Shown here piece by piece: positions 31,191 to 41,876 of a stretch of DNA of 64,000 nt. Every line of letters starts with the position of its first letter. Within the stretch, counting starts at the first letter, position 1. A program made the position numbers and the translations under genes. The notes beneath the pieces are model-generated. The model did not search any database, was not told the origin of the DNA, and saw nothing but the letters and a program-made list of their open reading frames with translations. The stretch comes from Blepharisma stoltei (lineage: Eukaryota > Ciliophora > Heterotrichea > Heterotrichida > Blepharismidae), in the NCBI GenBank assembly GCA_914767885.1, contig CAJZBQ010000024.1, positions 558,001-622,000 of the forward strand, read 5' to 3'.

Positions 31191-32621
31191 GTCTAAAAGA
31201 CGTTTTAGGTAACGAAGAAGTTCGCTACGTCCATAAAGGATATGGATTAATAACTGCAGCCTTTCTCGTCTGTTTTTATTTTTTCATTTTCCCACAACTT
31301 GTATTTTCTTTATATATCAGGCTGCCTTATGAAAATAAAGAATTCATGTATACATTTGGACTTATCTTTATACATCTGGCAGTTTTCTTTGTGGCGAATA
31401 TTGGAATATATTTGATATATCACTCTGAAATGCCATTTTTTGAACGCTATAAAATTACAAGTGAGCCATGGCCATGGATAAAGGATCCTGAAGGATTTAA
31501 AGAAATCAGGAAAAATACTATTAAAACTGTAGCGCTGAATCAGCTTGTTATGTATCCTTTGGTTGTGGTTGTTTCAGGGTATATAGGCAATGTTAACTTT
31601 GAAGTCAGCCCAAGTTTGTTCCCTTCTTGGAAAGAATTAATTCCTCAGATTGTGTTTTTTATGGTCATAGAAGATACTTTCTTTTATTGGTCTCATAGGC
31701 TTTTACATACACCACTGTTTTATTCTCTTATACATAAGCAGCATCATGAATATACTAATACAATAGGAATTGCTTCAGAATACTCCAGTCCTATTGATTT
31801 TGTACTTACCAGTGTATTGACATCAGCCATTGGTCCTTTACTATTAAAAGATTGCCACATCGCTACACTCTATATACACAAATAAAATGGCGACGACACC
31901 GACCTGTCCTCTCCCGGAACTGAGGCGAGATTGGGGACCTTGCTGCGGCCTGAAGCCAATCCGCCCAGGGAAAGGTCTGGAATGGGTACTGGTAGTTTGT
32001 GTCCGGCTAGGTTTCCCTCCCAGTCCAGCAACGACGATCCTAGGGTCGTCCCGATAGGGCACGGGGCAAAAAGGGTTTTTCCTCTAGGGACCACTAGTGC
32101 CAATTTGGAGGGCATGGCAGGAGCCGACAAGAGCTAAGGAGTTAATCCCTAGCTCTAACCCTAGTCTGGGACGTGAAGCACGGTGACCCAGTTCGCCTAC
32201 TTCCGGGATAGCATGACTAAGCCCCATGACCGGAAGGAGCTGAGTGGTAGCCTGTGTCACTTAGGTGCACACTGGGAGCAGGACAAGGAAAGCAAGCGAG
32301 GCGTCCAAAAGGCGGAAGAAAAGGACCTTCGGTCCTGGCCGGGAGCTACTCTATAAATTTAACTAAGACTAAGACTAAGACGCTACACTCTATATGTGAA
32401 CAGTCTTGCGGATTCTTGAAACAGTTGATGGCCATTGTGGGTATGATTTTTCATGGAGTCCTTTTAGATTGCTTCCTTTTTCTGGAGGTGCAAACTATCA
32501 TAACTTCCATCACTCGCATAATGTTTCAAATTATGGGTCTTTTTTTACTTATTGGGATACTATTTGCAAAACCAACTTGCATTATTGGAGGTATCTCTCA
32601 AAGCAAGAAAAGTGCAATTAA
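31145..32621 (+). CDS. C4-methylsterol monooxygenase / fatty acid hydroxylase family
   Basis: ATG 31145, TAA 32619-32621; 318 aa after removing SINE S3, in frame. The di-iron histidine boxes are HRLLH (about aa 198), HKQHH (about aa 211) and, downstream of the insert, HNFHH; all are in the order expected for ERG25/SC4MOL. Four or more hydrophobic spans (ITAAFLVCFYFFIF, FGLIFIHLAVFFVANIGIYL, LVMYPLVVVVSGYIG, VLTSVLTSAIGPLLL) fit an ER membrane enzyme. The ERG25-type helix WRYLSKQE closes it. Role in sterol C4 demethylation is from family knowledge; a ciliate may use it on dietary sterols. Without excision the protein would lack the third His box. Confidence 0.82.
31876..32380 (+). mobile_element. 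SINE-like retroposon, copy S3
   Basis: 505 bp between perfect 15-bp repeats CGCTACACTCTATAT (31861-31875, 32381-32395). Head ACACAAATAAAATGGCGACG, tail of AAGACT units. Fusing the repeats gives HIATLYMWTVLRILE in the oxidase, with Trp from TGA. The cleanest SINE copy in the window. Confidence 0.85.
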
Positions 32622-32793
32622 TATCAAAATAATAAGTTGGTCTTTTTAAAAAAATAATTCTGCATTGTTAATACTTTTTGTTATTCTTCAAAATTCGCCA
32701 ATAAATTCCTTCTCAACTGTAAAATGTTAGAGCAAACATATGATAGCTATTAATTGTTTTATAAAAATGAAATTGAATTTATTATTTTGCTTA

Positions 32794-33155
32794 CTCCCCC
32801 CCTTCGTGAGTGAACAAAAAAATTTTGTTCACTCACGGAGGGGGGTAATTTTTTTTTTTAAAAAAAATTATATATATAAAATTTTATAAAACATATTTTT
32901 TTTCGAAATTTAAAAACATCCTAAATCGTAAAAATTGGAAAGCAAATATTAATTTAATTTATAAAATTTATGTTTTAAAAAAGCAATTCGTTTAAAATTA
33001 AACAGAATTAGCTCTAGATTTCATTATACTAATCATCATTTATATATCAAAATTTTTTTCCATAAAAAATTTTTGTTCACTCACGGAGGGTGGGTTTTTT
33101 GGGCAAAAAATAGCGATTTTTCTAATGGTGTTTTTCACTCACGGAGGGGGGGGAG
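32794..33155 (+). mobile_element. Family A MITE / putative IES (A7)
   Basis: 362 bp between TTA 32791-32793 and TTA 33156-33158, hairpin left, in the gap 5' of the next gene. Confidence 0.82.
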
Positions 33156-33174
33156 TTAGTAATTTTTTTAAAAC

Positions 33175-34340
33175 ATGAAAGTTCTATTCATACTTGTTAA
33201 TATGAATTCAATATTTTCTTTTGGTGAAGCAGCAAAATTCAAGCTTCAAAATGGTTTTCAACATCAAAGACATTTTTCACCTATAAATGAGGTTTTAAAT
33301 GTCAAGAATGAGTCAAGATCAAGCATACAAAGAAGATTTTCAAATATCCGGGATGAGAAAATATCAGGAGATTTGGATGATTTAAAGCGAATAATTGAGA
33401 AATGCATTCGGTCAAAGTCTAACCCTAGAAACTCTTCCTGGCACAAGGATGAAGAAGATATCAAAATATTGAATAATGATTCAGAAAGGAGATATGACAG
33501 CAAGCCCAAGCAGAAACTCAAAAAAAGTGAATTTTTAGCTCAAAAGCCTAATTCCGCCCCCTTGTAAGCGAAACAAAAAAATGTTGTTAGCTCACAGAGT
33601 GGGGGTTAATTTTTTTTTAAAAAAAATTATATATAAATAATTTTTGTTCCCAAAAAAGAGAGATTTTTTCTAATAATTTTGTTCGCTCCAGGGATTAACC
33701 CCCCCTCCGTGAGTGAAAAAAACCATTAGAAAAATCGCTATTTTTTGCCCGAAAACCCACCCTCCGTGAGTGAACAAACATTTTTTGATATATAAGTGAT
33801 AATTAGTATAATGAAATCTAGAGCTAATTCTGTTTAATTTTAAACAAATTGCTCTTAAAACATAAATTTTTACAAATTAAATTGATATTTGCTTTCCAAT
33901 TTTTGCGAATTAGGATTATTTTAAATTTCAAAAAAAAAATATTTTTTATAAAATTTATATATAAATTTTTTTAAAAAACAAAATTAACCCCCCTCCGTAA
34001 GTGAACAAAATTTTTTTGTTCACTCACGGAGGGGGGGAGTAAGAAGAAAAAACATAAAATACCATCTTTAGTAATCTCGAATCGAACACCATCTCCTAAC
34101 ATTTTTTTGAGCAAGCCAGTTAGCTTTCCAAATAACGCCAGAATTTCGAAAGATTTAGATAAAGTTCGGCAAAATATAAAGCAAAGGCTGCTTTATTTAT
34201 CAAAATTAAAAGATACCTCCGGCAATGGCAGATTTGACAATATGGAAAACAATCTAGCTTCAAATTCATTATTATTAAAATCAGTTCAACTGTTTTCGCC
34301 TATACATAAAATTTCAAAAACACCTACAAGCTTCAACTAA
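33175..34340 (+). CDS. Unrecognised basic protein, broken by two tandem inserts
   Basis: ATG 33175, TAA 34338-34340; 224 aa when 33551-34041 is removed (length divisible by 3): ...FLAQKP joins KKKKHKIPSLVISNRTPSP. Low-complexity, Lys/Ser/Asn-rich, with a helix DDLKRIIEKCIRSK and another KDLDKVRQNIKQRLLYLSKL. No domain recognised; the style resembles ciliate cytoskeletal or basal-body proteins, but that is a guess. Confidence 0.45.
33551..34039. mobile_element. Two family A elements in tandem
   Basis: TA 33549-33550 and TA 34040-34041 bound the pair. First: a short, decayed copy, 33551-33694 (GTAAGCGAAACAAAA ... GTTCGCTCC). Second: about 342 bp, 33698-34039, reversed and nearly complete. They meet at a shared TTAA (33695-33698). 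Both must go to restore the frame. Confidence 0.65.
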
Positions 34341-34758
34341 TATTAAAAGAGTTATTAATAGCATCTTATTATAGCCCGTGCTACCCTATAGATTTTCAAG
34401 TAAAATGCCCTTCAAAGAAAAAAATTATTTGAAATTCCAAAAAAATTCCAAAAAGTCTAATATTAGTTTAAAAATGTCCTTATATATGTCCTATTGTCAA
34501 TTTGAAAATTGACTTTTCAGATTTTTCCTTAATTTAAAAACTTATTTTTTATATAAAAGTATTTGTCTTCAAGGATCTAAAATGAGACTTGCGCTATATA
34601 CATTAAATAATTAATATTATCACCTTAAATTTGCCCATAATTTTGTAATCTTCTATCTTAACTAATAAGCTGTTCAATTTTAATGCAGGTACAAAAAGTT
34701 TCATCAATAATAATTACCTTAATAAATGAATTTGATAGCAAATGACTGCTAGTAATTA
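34341..34758. other. AT-rich gap
   Basis: 418 bp without gene, repeat match or inverted repeat that I can see. Confidence 0.5.
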
Positions 34759-35493
34759 ATGTGGAGACCATTTGCTTCTAAATTTGCTACACATTCCTTT
34801 GACAATTATTCACATAACCTCGATAGAGCGGAAACAGCGCCTTTAACAACTATTAAAAGTAAAAAACAAGACGTCATTTTGGACATGCTATTCCCTTTCA
34901 GGCAAAAAAAAGAAAAATCTGCTGAAAGAGCTCAAAAATTAGGAGAGCTCCAAGAGAAGGTCAAAAAGCAGAGACTCTTAATCAAGAAAAAAGATTTATT
35001 ATATAAGCAAAGGAAAGAGTCAATAATAAAAAATCAAATTGAGAGTTTGAGCCTAGAAAAAGAGCAAAGAAAAAATGCTATGATCAAGATCAGAGCATTT
35101 GCTACTTCTACACCTAAAGTAAGAAAAAGAAGCATATCCCCTGTATCTAAATCTTTGAGTCCTATAGCCAAAAATGATGATATGTCCAATTTATTTTTTT
35201 TAACAGACATTAATAATACCCACAATAATGTTCACTTCTCGACCCCAAACCGAGTCAAGAGAAAACAATCTTTACCTCCAATTAAAAATAAACAATTTAT
35301 ATCTCTCAAAAATTATCAAGAAAAGCTTTTGAAGAGACTTGAATCCAAAACACCAACTTACTTAAAAAAACTAAAAAGTGAATTTGATAAAATTAGAGAA
35401 GAGCATGATTTAACGTTTGCTGAATACCAAGAAAAAAAGAGATTGAGAAGGCATTCAGCTTTTCCTGTGATTCGGTTCAAATCTCCACTATAA
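34759..35493 (+). CDS. Unrecognised coiled-coil protein
   Basis: 244 aa, ATG 34759, TAA 35491-35493, uninterrupted. A strong coiled coil at about aa 55-115 (KKEKSAERAQKLGELQEK..., SLEKEQRKNAMIK). Then a basic Ser/Pro stretch (RKRSISPVSKSLSP), which looks like proline-directed kinase sites, and a second helix near the end (KNYQEKLLKRLESKTPTYL). The frame uses many AGA/AAA codons like its neighbours. No conserved domain recognised; likely cytoskeletal. Confidence 0.55.
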   Translation: MWRPFASKFATHSFDNYSHNLDRAETAPLTTIKSKKQDVILDMLFPFRQKKEKSAERAQKLGELQEKVKKQRLLIKKKDLLYKQRKESIIKNQIESLSLEKEQRKNAMIKIRAFATSTPKVRKRSISPVSKSLSPIAKNDDMSNLFFLTDINNTHNNVHFSTPNRVKRKQSLPPIKNKQFISLKNYQEKLLKRLESKTPTYLKKLKSEFDKIREEHDLTFAEYQEKKRLRRHSAFPVIRFKSPL

Positions 35494-35589
35494 TTGCATG
35501 ATATTTATTGAATCTAATGCATAAGGCTTTAGATATATAATTAATGATTTTTCCCATTAATTATAATTTAATTTTTCAAATTATTGTAT

Positions 35590-36260
35590 TTATCTACCCA
35601 TAAGATTATCAAATCGAAAAAAGAGTTTTTCTATGCAGATTTATTTGGAAAGATATTGCAAAAGTTAATTTTAAATGATATTAAGAATGATTTGGGACCT
35701 CCGTTTCTTCTTTATGTATATAATTGCCATCTTCGGCAATTGCAGCAGCAATTCCGATTGGCAACAGAAAAAAACCAAAACTTAGGACTTCCAAAAACAA
35801 AAAGGTGGCCCTGAGGGACCACGGGGTGGCGGTGGCAATTCTCCGGGGTGGCAAGGGTGTGGGCTTGGGCTGACTGGCCTCCTCTCAACCCAAAGACATG
35901 AAGACCGACGGCGCAACACCAATCGAACACTTCTGGAGGAGCAATATGCTGCCTGCAAATGGTAGAGGTAGTTCCAGAAGGAGGTTATGGACGATTCCCT
36001 CATTCCCTGAGCACTACAGGGGTTAAGAGAGTTCTTTACCGAAAATTTTGGTCCAAGCAGGTGCGGGTGAGTCTCCCCGAAAGATGTCGACGTCACAAAA
36101 AAAAATGGTGACGTCGACAGAAAAGGGCGGTAGGTGGCTTTAGTGCTTAGCGCCACAGGAGCGTGAAACTGAAGCTCGACTGGATCAGGGGCTGAAATAA
36201 ATCCCGTTTTAACCCTCTCTAATAAATCTCTCTCTCTTTATGTATTGATAAATAATTTTG
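35590..36260 (+). pseudogene. Short coding-like fragment around SINE S4
   Basis: The frame THKIIKSKKEFFYADLFGKILQKLIL... runs to 35719. Fusing the S4 target repeats gives ...GPPFLLYVLINNFA then TAA. No ATG was found upstream before a stop. It could be a 3' exon whose 5' part lies past an unseen insert, or chance. Confidence 0.2.
35720..36234 (+). mobile_element. SINE-like retroposon, copy S4
   Basis: 11-bp repeat TCTTTATGTAT (35709-35719, 36235-36245). GC-rich body with a small palindrome, GTCGACGTCACA...TGGTGACGTCGAC (36087-36119), and an (AATAAATCTCTC) tail. The start differs from other copies, so it may be a divergent subfamily. Confidence 0.6.
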
Positions 36261-36346
36261 CATAAGAAAATCGTAAATTAATTCTGCACCCCGTGATCTA
36301 GGCCAGAAAAGATACACTAATACAATAAATTTGATCGGATAGTAGT

Positions 36347-36604
36347 ATGGTACCCAAAAGAATAAACTTGTCCGAAGCTGATCCAATACGCTATAGCATG
36401 CAAATATTATTCAATATGCTATTCATTGCTTCTTATCTTGCTGCGATTTTTTTTCAATTGAGGAAAAACTCATATATGCAGGATATAAAATGCCAAGCAA
36501 ATCTATTATGCCCTTATCAAAAAATCCTATGATTACCAAAAAGAATGCTCAAAGAGTTACCAGGAATACAACAAATGAGGGCTGAACTTTTATTTTTTGA
36601 CTAA
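36347..36604 (+). CDS. Small single-span membrane protein
   Basis: 85 aa, ATG 36347, TAA 36602-36604, with one TGA-coded Trp (ILWLPKRM). One hydrophobic segment, ILFNMLFIASYLAAIFF (about aa 24-40), then a basic stretch and KRMLKELPGIQQMRAELLFFD. Short, but codon use is coding-like and the TGA falls before a plausible L-P-K. Family not recognised; an ER or mitochondrial small membrane subunit is possible. Confidence 0.45.
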
Positions 36605-37098
36605 TCCACGAAATAATTGGAATTTCGCTGAAATCAGAATTCAAAGACTCTATGAAATTATCTTTTTCCATTTTATCAGAACAAAAATGGAAGGCTAATG
36701 CTCTGTAGTTCTGATTGAATGCTCAAGATAACGATAGAAATTAATTTATAATAGATTCTATGAAAACCTTTAATTTTTAAGCTATCGAGCTAAGAAAAAT
36801 AATTAGCTATCTGTATGTGAATAGTCCGATAGACTATTTAGGGACTTTAAACGAAATTAAAATTACATTGTAAGCTAAATATAGTATTTAATTGATAAGG
36901 CAAGCAGATTTTATATAATTCAGGCTTTCAACATTTAGAAAAATTGAAAATATATATCAATTGTTTCATTGGAACACCTTCACACTTAGCTTTCCTCTCT
37001 TGCTTATTTGACAGTTTTATAAGAAATTTTTAAAATTATTTTCTGTGCTATTGAAATTTTTATTTCGACAAATTTTTTTTAATTAACTCTTATTTTAA
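36605..37098. other. AT-rich gap between convergent genes
   Basis: 494 bp; no gene, RNA or insert signature seen. Confidence 0.45.
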
Positions 37099-37674
37099 TT
37101 ATTTTGATTTCAGCTTTCTAATTTCCGGTCCTGTGACTCTTTTTGTTGACTGGTTCTGCTTTTGTGATGATTTCTTTTTGAGATATGGGAAGCAGGCATT
37201 ATTTTTCATGTAAGCTATATTAAAGTAAGTAAATTCTCCCATATCCTTATGAAAAGCCCATGTGTCTGAAGACAATGTTCTATAAAACTTTGGATTTCTG
37301 CTCTTATTAGGAGCCTCTATATGAGGACCAAGAGGGGTAAATCTATTATATGGATATCCATCCTTACGCGAAGTGCCCATCATTTGGTCTTGCTTGACAA
37401 GCTTTGTTTTCCATAAATCACATGATTCGGTATTTTTATTGAAAATTTTTGCTCTGATGCTTGCATTTTGCAGCGAAGTTTGTGGGTCTAAAATTCCACC
37501 TTTTTTGAGATCAGTTATTGACATTGATTTGTTGTTCAGGAAAGGAAAGATTTCTGTCCTTTGGAAAAATCCTTCTCCTGTAGATCTCAATGATCCGAGA
37601 GCTCCTTGCTTGAGGTTAGTTGTATAAGCCAGTGGCAACCTTTCTTTTTCATACATTAGATTACTTATTAGCAT
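37099..37674 (-). CDS. Unrecognised ciliate protein
   Basis: 191 aa, ATG 37674, TAA 37099-37101, no inserts. Hydrophilic, rich in Lys, Asn, Ser and aromatic residues, with no membrane span or coiled coil: GALGSLRSTGEGFFQRTEIF, DLKKGGILDPQTSL, GYPYNRFTPLGPHIEAP and DTWAFHKDMGEFTYFN. Such extended, Gly/Pro/aromatic-punctuated sequences are typical of ciliary microtubule-associated proteins, but no family is recognised. Confidence 0.5.
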   Translation of the reverse strand: MLISNLMYEKERLPLAYTTNLKQGALGSLRSTGEGFFQRTEIFPFLNNKSMSITDLKKGGILDPQTSLQNASIRAKIFNKNTESCDLWKTKLVKQDQMMGTSRKDGYPYNRFTPLGPHIEAPNKSRNPKFYRTLSSDTWAFHKDMGEFTYFNIAYMKNNACFPYLKKKSSQKQNQSTKRVTGPEIRKLKSK

Positions 37675-38260
37675 TTTTTTGGTTGTACTCAGTGAGTTAA
37701 ATTAATTCAAAATACTACCAATTAAAAGAAATTGATAATATTCAATAAAAAGCTTTTCCCTGCGTTTAAAATAAAAGCATTTATAGGCTATTGAGACCAA
37801 TAAAGCAGCGATGTATTATGAATTATTGCCATCAAGATACATCTATATAAATATATTTTCATCAGTATATGATTCAAAAAGAAATTCCTTTCATTAACTG
37901 AGTAAAAATAATGCAATAGAAGCCTGACTAACTCTTGTACATAATTGCGTAGGCACAGCTAAAAAATTTTTTAAAGCGATTATTTATTATTAAGAATTTA
38001 AAAATATATATATTTAATTTAGAAATAGTAAAAAATCTAATCAATTTTTAAATAGCTTCACGCTATAATTATTTATTTTGCATGATTAGTATCCGTTTTA
38101 TTTATATGCTTTTGAGAATTTATTATTCAACTAATTGAATTGCTTTAAGCTAAATAAATCTAGCAGCACTTAGGATTAACTTAATTCTATAACAATATAA
38201 GTGATTTTCAATGAAAAATAAACTGAAATAGATAAAGAAGAAAATTGTATATATATTCAC
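37675..38260. other. AT-rich gap
   Basis: 586 bp upstream of the 37099-37674 gene; no coding or repeat structure recognised. Confidence 0.45.
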
Positions 38261-39314
38261 TTAAATTAGAACACATTTGCACTTGTTATTATGAAAATCT
38301 TGAATCTGAGGGCCTAAAATACTAATTTGATATGTTTTACTGAGTTCTTCAACTTCTTCTATTGCCTTTTTCCCTCGATCATCGTTTTGCGATTTATTTT
38401 TAGTTCTATTTAGCGCAAGTGCAATTTCTTGTACAGACTCTATTTGACTATTTATTTCTTGACCAGTTTTCTTCTTACTCCCCCCCCCCCATCCTTGATC
38501 GAACGACTCGCCATCGTTCGATCAAGGATGGGGGTTAAAAAAAATTTTTTTGGGAAAAAAATTGTATATATAAAATGAAAAAGATATATATAGATATTTT
38601 TTATTTACTTTAAATAAGAGGGTTAAGAGTATTTAATAATTATTTTTACAGCAAAAAATTGAATTAATTTCATAAAAATACCAATTTTTAATATTTTGAT
38701 TTAGTTACCCTTTTAAACTGTATAAATTTTAATTTAAATTAAATATTGTTTTAAAATTTTAAAGAATCTCTATTTTATTAGATTATTGAGCTTTTAAGCC
38801 TAGGTTGATGTCTAAATCACTTCGGATGGTTGATTTCGCAGCTTTCTGTCGTCTCAAAGCTCTGAAAACAACTTCATTAGGCACATCTTCCAAAGCGTTT
38901 GATAATTAATATTTTTTATAATATAAAAATTTGCATGATATGAAAATCGTTCGATCAAGGATGGGGGGGGGAGTTAGCAGATGTTTGATAGCCTTCCCTT
39001 ATCATATTATAAATTTCCCAAAACTCTTCATTCCAAGAATCCTGATAGTCTGAGCCCAGTTCGTTAAATTTTGAAGTTGCTTCTCCAATAAGGTTTTGTG
39101 ATGTCAAATCTTCGGCTTTCCTTGCAAGCTGATGCAAACCATTGATAATCGAATCTTCAAGAGCTATATATTGGTTTAAGAGAACTTCTAACTCGGCCCT
39201 GATGATATTAGGGACTTTGAGTTGGTCAACAATAGATTCTAAAACTATTAATCGGTCTTCTAAGTCATCTATATCTCCGATTTGAGTCTCCATAGTATCA
39301 GACAAGTCAGCCAT
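38261..39314 (-). CDS. Small helical protein broken by a family B MITE
   Basis: ATG 39314, TAA 38261-38263; 184 aa after removing B3 in frame (REGYQTSA joins KKKTGQEINSQIES). Almost wholly helical: DIDDLEDRLIVLESIVDQLK, LNQYIALEDSIINGLHQLARK, EIALALNRTKNK. Ends ...DFHNNKCKCVLI; the C-K-C-V-L-I end has a Cys four from the C-terminus (C-V-L-I), a candidate CAAX prenylation site (Leu/Ile-type, geranylgeranyl). No family recognised. Confidence 0.55.
38478..38973 (+). mobile_element. Family B MITE / putative IES (B3)
   Basis: 496 bp between TTA 38475-38477 and TTA 38974-38976. It has the same hairpin as B1 and B2 at the left; the subterminal right arm appears lost (only one arm copy at 38948-38966). 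Confidence 0.85.
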
Positions 39315-39733
39315 TAGGCAATAAAATAACTTTAATTAGAGAAGTATTCAAATCAAGGCTTATTCCATTAAGTGAAATGGCAAAATGTCTAAATTTATCC
39401 TTAAATTCAGATATATATCAGATTTTAATAAAATATAGCTAATTGAAATAAATAAAATCATACCTACTGGTTATCTGTTATTCTATTGCTATTTATAGAT
39501 AGTATAGCAATAACAAGTAGGAAAATTTATATTCACTGAATTATTTATATGCACTCTTCATATAAGATATCATGATATTATTACTATCAAGTACGGTCTT
39601 TTATTTGCCTTAGAAAATAAATTCTTTATTTGAGGTTGCATAAAATATATCCTTATGTGAATAATATTTTTAAATCAATTTTCGAGATTTTTATATCTAA
39701 TTTTAATTTTCTTTATGTAATTAATTGATGAGT
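39315..39733. other. AT-rich gap
   Basis: 419 bp between two minus-strand genes. A short inverted pair (TACTGGTTATCTGTTATTC... / ...AATAACAAGTAGG, about 39463-39522) could be a small foldback IES; otherwise nothing seen. Confidence 0.35.
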
Positions 39734-41164
39734 TTAGTTCTCCAGAATACTATTCGCTCCCAATATTCTGCTACTCCATGATTGAAGCCTTCTCCATCTT
39801 GGAACATCAGGTAAGGCTTCAATTTTTTGTTCAGAGTCATTTTCTGGATTTGCTATTCTTGAGATTTTCGAAATTTGTGTCATAATTTGTGTAAGATCTT
39901 CTGAAAATGCTTTCATTTCAATCAAAAATTTCAAAATTTCATGAGCAGTCAGCTCTGTGTTTTGCAAAAGCAGCAAATGCTTGACCCATGGCGTTATTGA
40001 TAATTTTATAGGGCTTGCTAATGAAAAAATGTCTTCAACTAACGTCTTTACTAAGCCAAGTGACAATTCATTAGCTTTTAATAATTTAAAAGCCGATTGG
40101 ATCACAGCTTCAGGAAATTTTATTATTTTGCTTTGAAGATGCAAAACTAGAATAGCCCATGGCTCTTCTTTCATTTTCGCTCTTAAAGCTGCAACAAAAT
40201 GAGCTATTTTCCCTCTAAACTGTGCCAAATCTCCAGTAAAGGTGCTTTCTGCAAACTGTGCCAGCGAGTAGTTGTCATCAGTCACTCTTGACCTTTTCTC
40301 AAATTTGTCTATTAGCCCTAATATTTTTTCTTCCTTTGTAATATAGTTCTCGTACTGCTTTTTCCAATAATTTTCGGTAAGCCATATATATAAGCAATCA
40401 AGGCCTCTTGCTAACTCCCCTCCTCCGTGAGTGAACAAAACCATTGGAAACATCCCCTCCGTGAGTGAACAAAAATATTTTTAATAGAAAAAAAAAAATT
40501 ATGAAAATAAATTGATATATAAGTGATAATTAGTATAATGAAATCTTCAGCTAATTCTGTTTAATTTTTAAACAAATTGCGTTTTAAAACATAAATTTTA
40601 TAAATTTAAATAATATTTGCTTCCCAATTTTTGCAAATTAGGATTTTTTTTTTAAAATTTTGAAAAAATAAATTTTCTATATATAAATGTTTTTAAAAAA
40701 AAAATTAACCCCTCTCTGTGAGTGAACAAAATTTTTTTGTTCACTCATGGAGGGGGGAGTAAGACATAAAGTTGAGGCAGAGATCCATGTGTGGCATCAT
40801 GTCTAAGGTCGACCAAAAATTCAGGCAATCCCATGGTTTTTGATGCCATTGAAACTGATTTAGCGAATTTTGCATTTTGGTTAAGGTCACACAGCTGATT
40901 CACTATCCTTGCAATACACATTCCTAATGAAAGTCTGGCCACCTCAGTTGTCACAGACAATATTTCAGGGAAATTGCATGTCCCAGTTAATTCTTTACAA
41001 ACTTTTAAAATCGATCTTGTTGCGTCAACTCTCACTGGCAAAGGCATCCTTATAGCTCATATTTCAAGAATTTCAAGTGCTTTTTCTTTGTCTTCCTGTA
41101 AGAATTTCCATGCTTTTAATCATTCATCTCAATCTCTCCATGGCACTTTTTTAGGAGCTTCCAT
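39734..41164 (-). CDS. LAS1: LAS1 pre-rRNA processing nuclease
   Basis: ATG 41164, TAA 39734-39736; 360 aa after removal of A8. The LAS1 HEPN domain fills the first half: VPWRDWDEWLKAWKFL, AIRMPLPVRVDATRSIL, ARIVNQLCDLNQNAKFAKSV, GLPEFLVDLRHDATHG with the catalytic R-x4-H motif RHDATH (about aa 123-128), LPQLYVLARGLDCLYIWL. LAS1, with the kinase Grc3, cleaves ITS2 during 60S subunit maturation in the nucleolus. Three Trp near the start are TGA-coded. The MITE sits ten codons after the catalytic motif, so an unexcised copy would give a truncated domain. The C-terminal half is divergent. It follows the COMMD gene by 24 bp. Confidence 0.82.
40414..40759 (-). mobile_element. Family A MITE / putative IES (A8)
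   Basis: 346 bp between TA 40412-40413 and TA 40760-40761, reversed. The arm-to-arm spacer at the left is shortened (CATTGGAAACATC). Removal joins LPQLYVLA to RGLDCLYIW in LAS1. Confidence 0.88.
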
Positions 41165-41188
41165 GATTTTTATGATTAAATCAATTAA

Positions 41189-41710
41189 TTATACTTCCGC
41201 TAAGTTATCGAGCTGTTCTTTGATTTTTCCAAGCATTCCCAACATGATTTCTACTCTTGACCTTGTTAGCTCAATTATTTCTTTTTTCCCTTCTATATTT
41301 AACTCTAATGATGCCCTCGGAATTCTTGGAGTTTTTTCTAGCCCAGAGCTAGCTGTACGGATATCAATTCTCCAGTCATAAGAAGTCAACTTCGGCAAAT
41401 TTGGCTGCTTGCTAACTTTTCTTAATTCATTTTCAAGCTCAAATAGCAAGGAGTTCAGCAGTTCCTTTAATTTTTCATGAAAATCAGCTGGATATTCAAC
41501 ACTCGACTCTTTCAAATAAACAATTGTGAGGTTTGTAATTGCAGATAGCAAAGAATTAAATTCATTATCTGTGAGCTCCATACTGCTTTGAATTTCTTGC
41601 AATATTCTGGGGATTGGAGGAGTTTGGCTTGCAAGTCTCACAAGAGTTTTCACTTGATTTTTGGAAGTTGCTTTTAATAGGAAACGAAGTGATGAAAAAT
41701 CAATCTCCAT
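41189..41710 (-). CDS. COMM domain-containing protein
   Basis: 173 aa, ATG 41710, TAA 41189-41191, uninterrupted. The C-terminal COMM domain is clear: LPKLTSYDWRIDIRTASS (about aa 105-122), with the conserved P-x-L-x-x-x-D-W-R-x-D, then RIPRASLELNIE, and a final helix SRVEIMLGMLGKIKEQLDNLAEV. The N-terminal HN domain is helical. COMMD proteins form the Commander complex with CCDC22/CCDC93 and act in endosomal recycling. The W-R-V/I-D-I form is shared by several COMMDs, so the number is not assigned. Its stop is 24 bp upstream of LAS1 on the same strand. Confidence 0.8.
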   Translation of the reverse strand: MEIDFSSLRFLLKATSKNQVKTLVRLASQTPPIPRILQEIQSSMELTDNEFNSLLSAITNLTIVYLKESSVEYPADFHEKLKELLNSLLFELENELRKVSKQPNLPKLTSYDWRIDIRTASSGLEKTPRIPRASLELNIEGKKEIIELTRSRVEIMLGMLGKIKEQLDNLAEV

Positions 41711-41876
41711 CTTCTTAATATGAGAGAAAATATTCGGTTTTCATATTAAGATTTATTCCAAATAGGATTTTGCTTTAAAATTAAAGTATTTATAATTACA
41801 GATGCAAAAGTCCAATATAAGTTTATATTACAGCATTTTTTATTCATTAATGCTTCTCTATATTTTCGCTAAAATT

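Noticed and set aside
31844-32137. GC-rich open frames inside SINE S3 (and similar ones in S1, S7, S8, S10)
   Set aside because: Long frames arise easily in GC-rich DNA; they are not shared between copies and show no domain.
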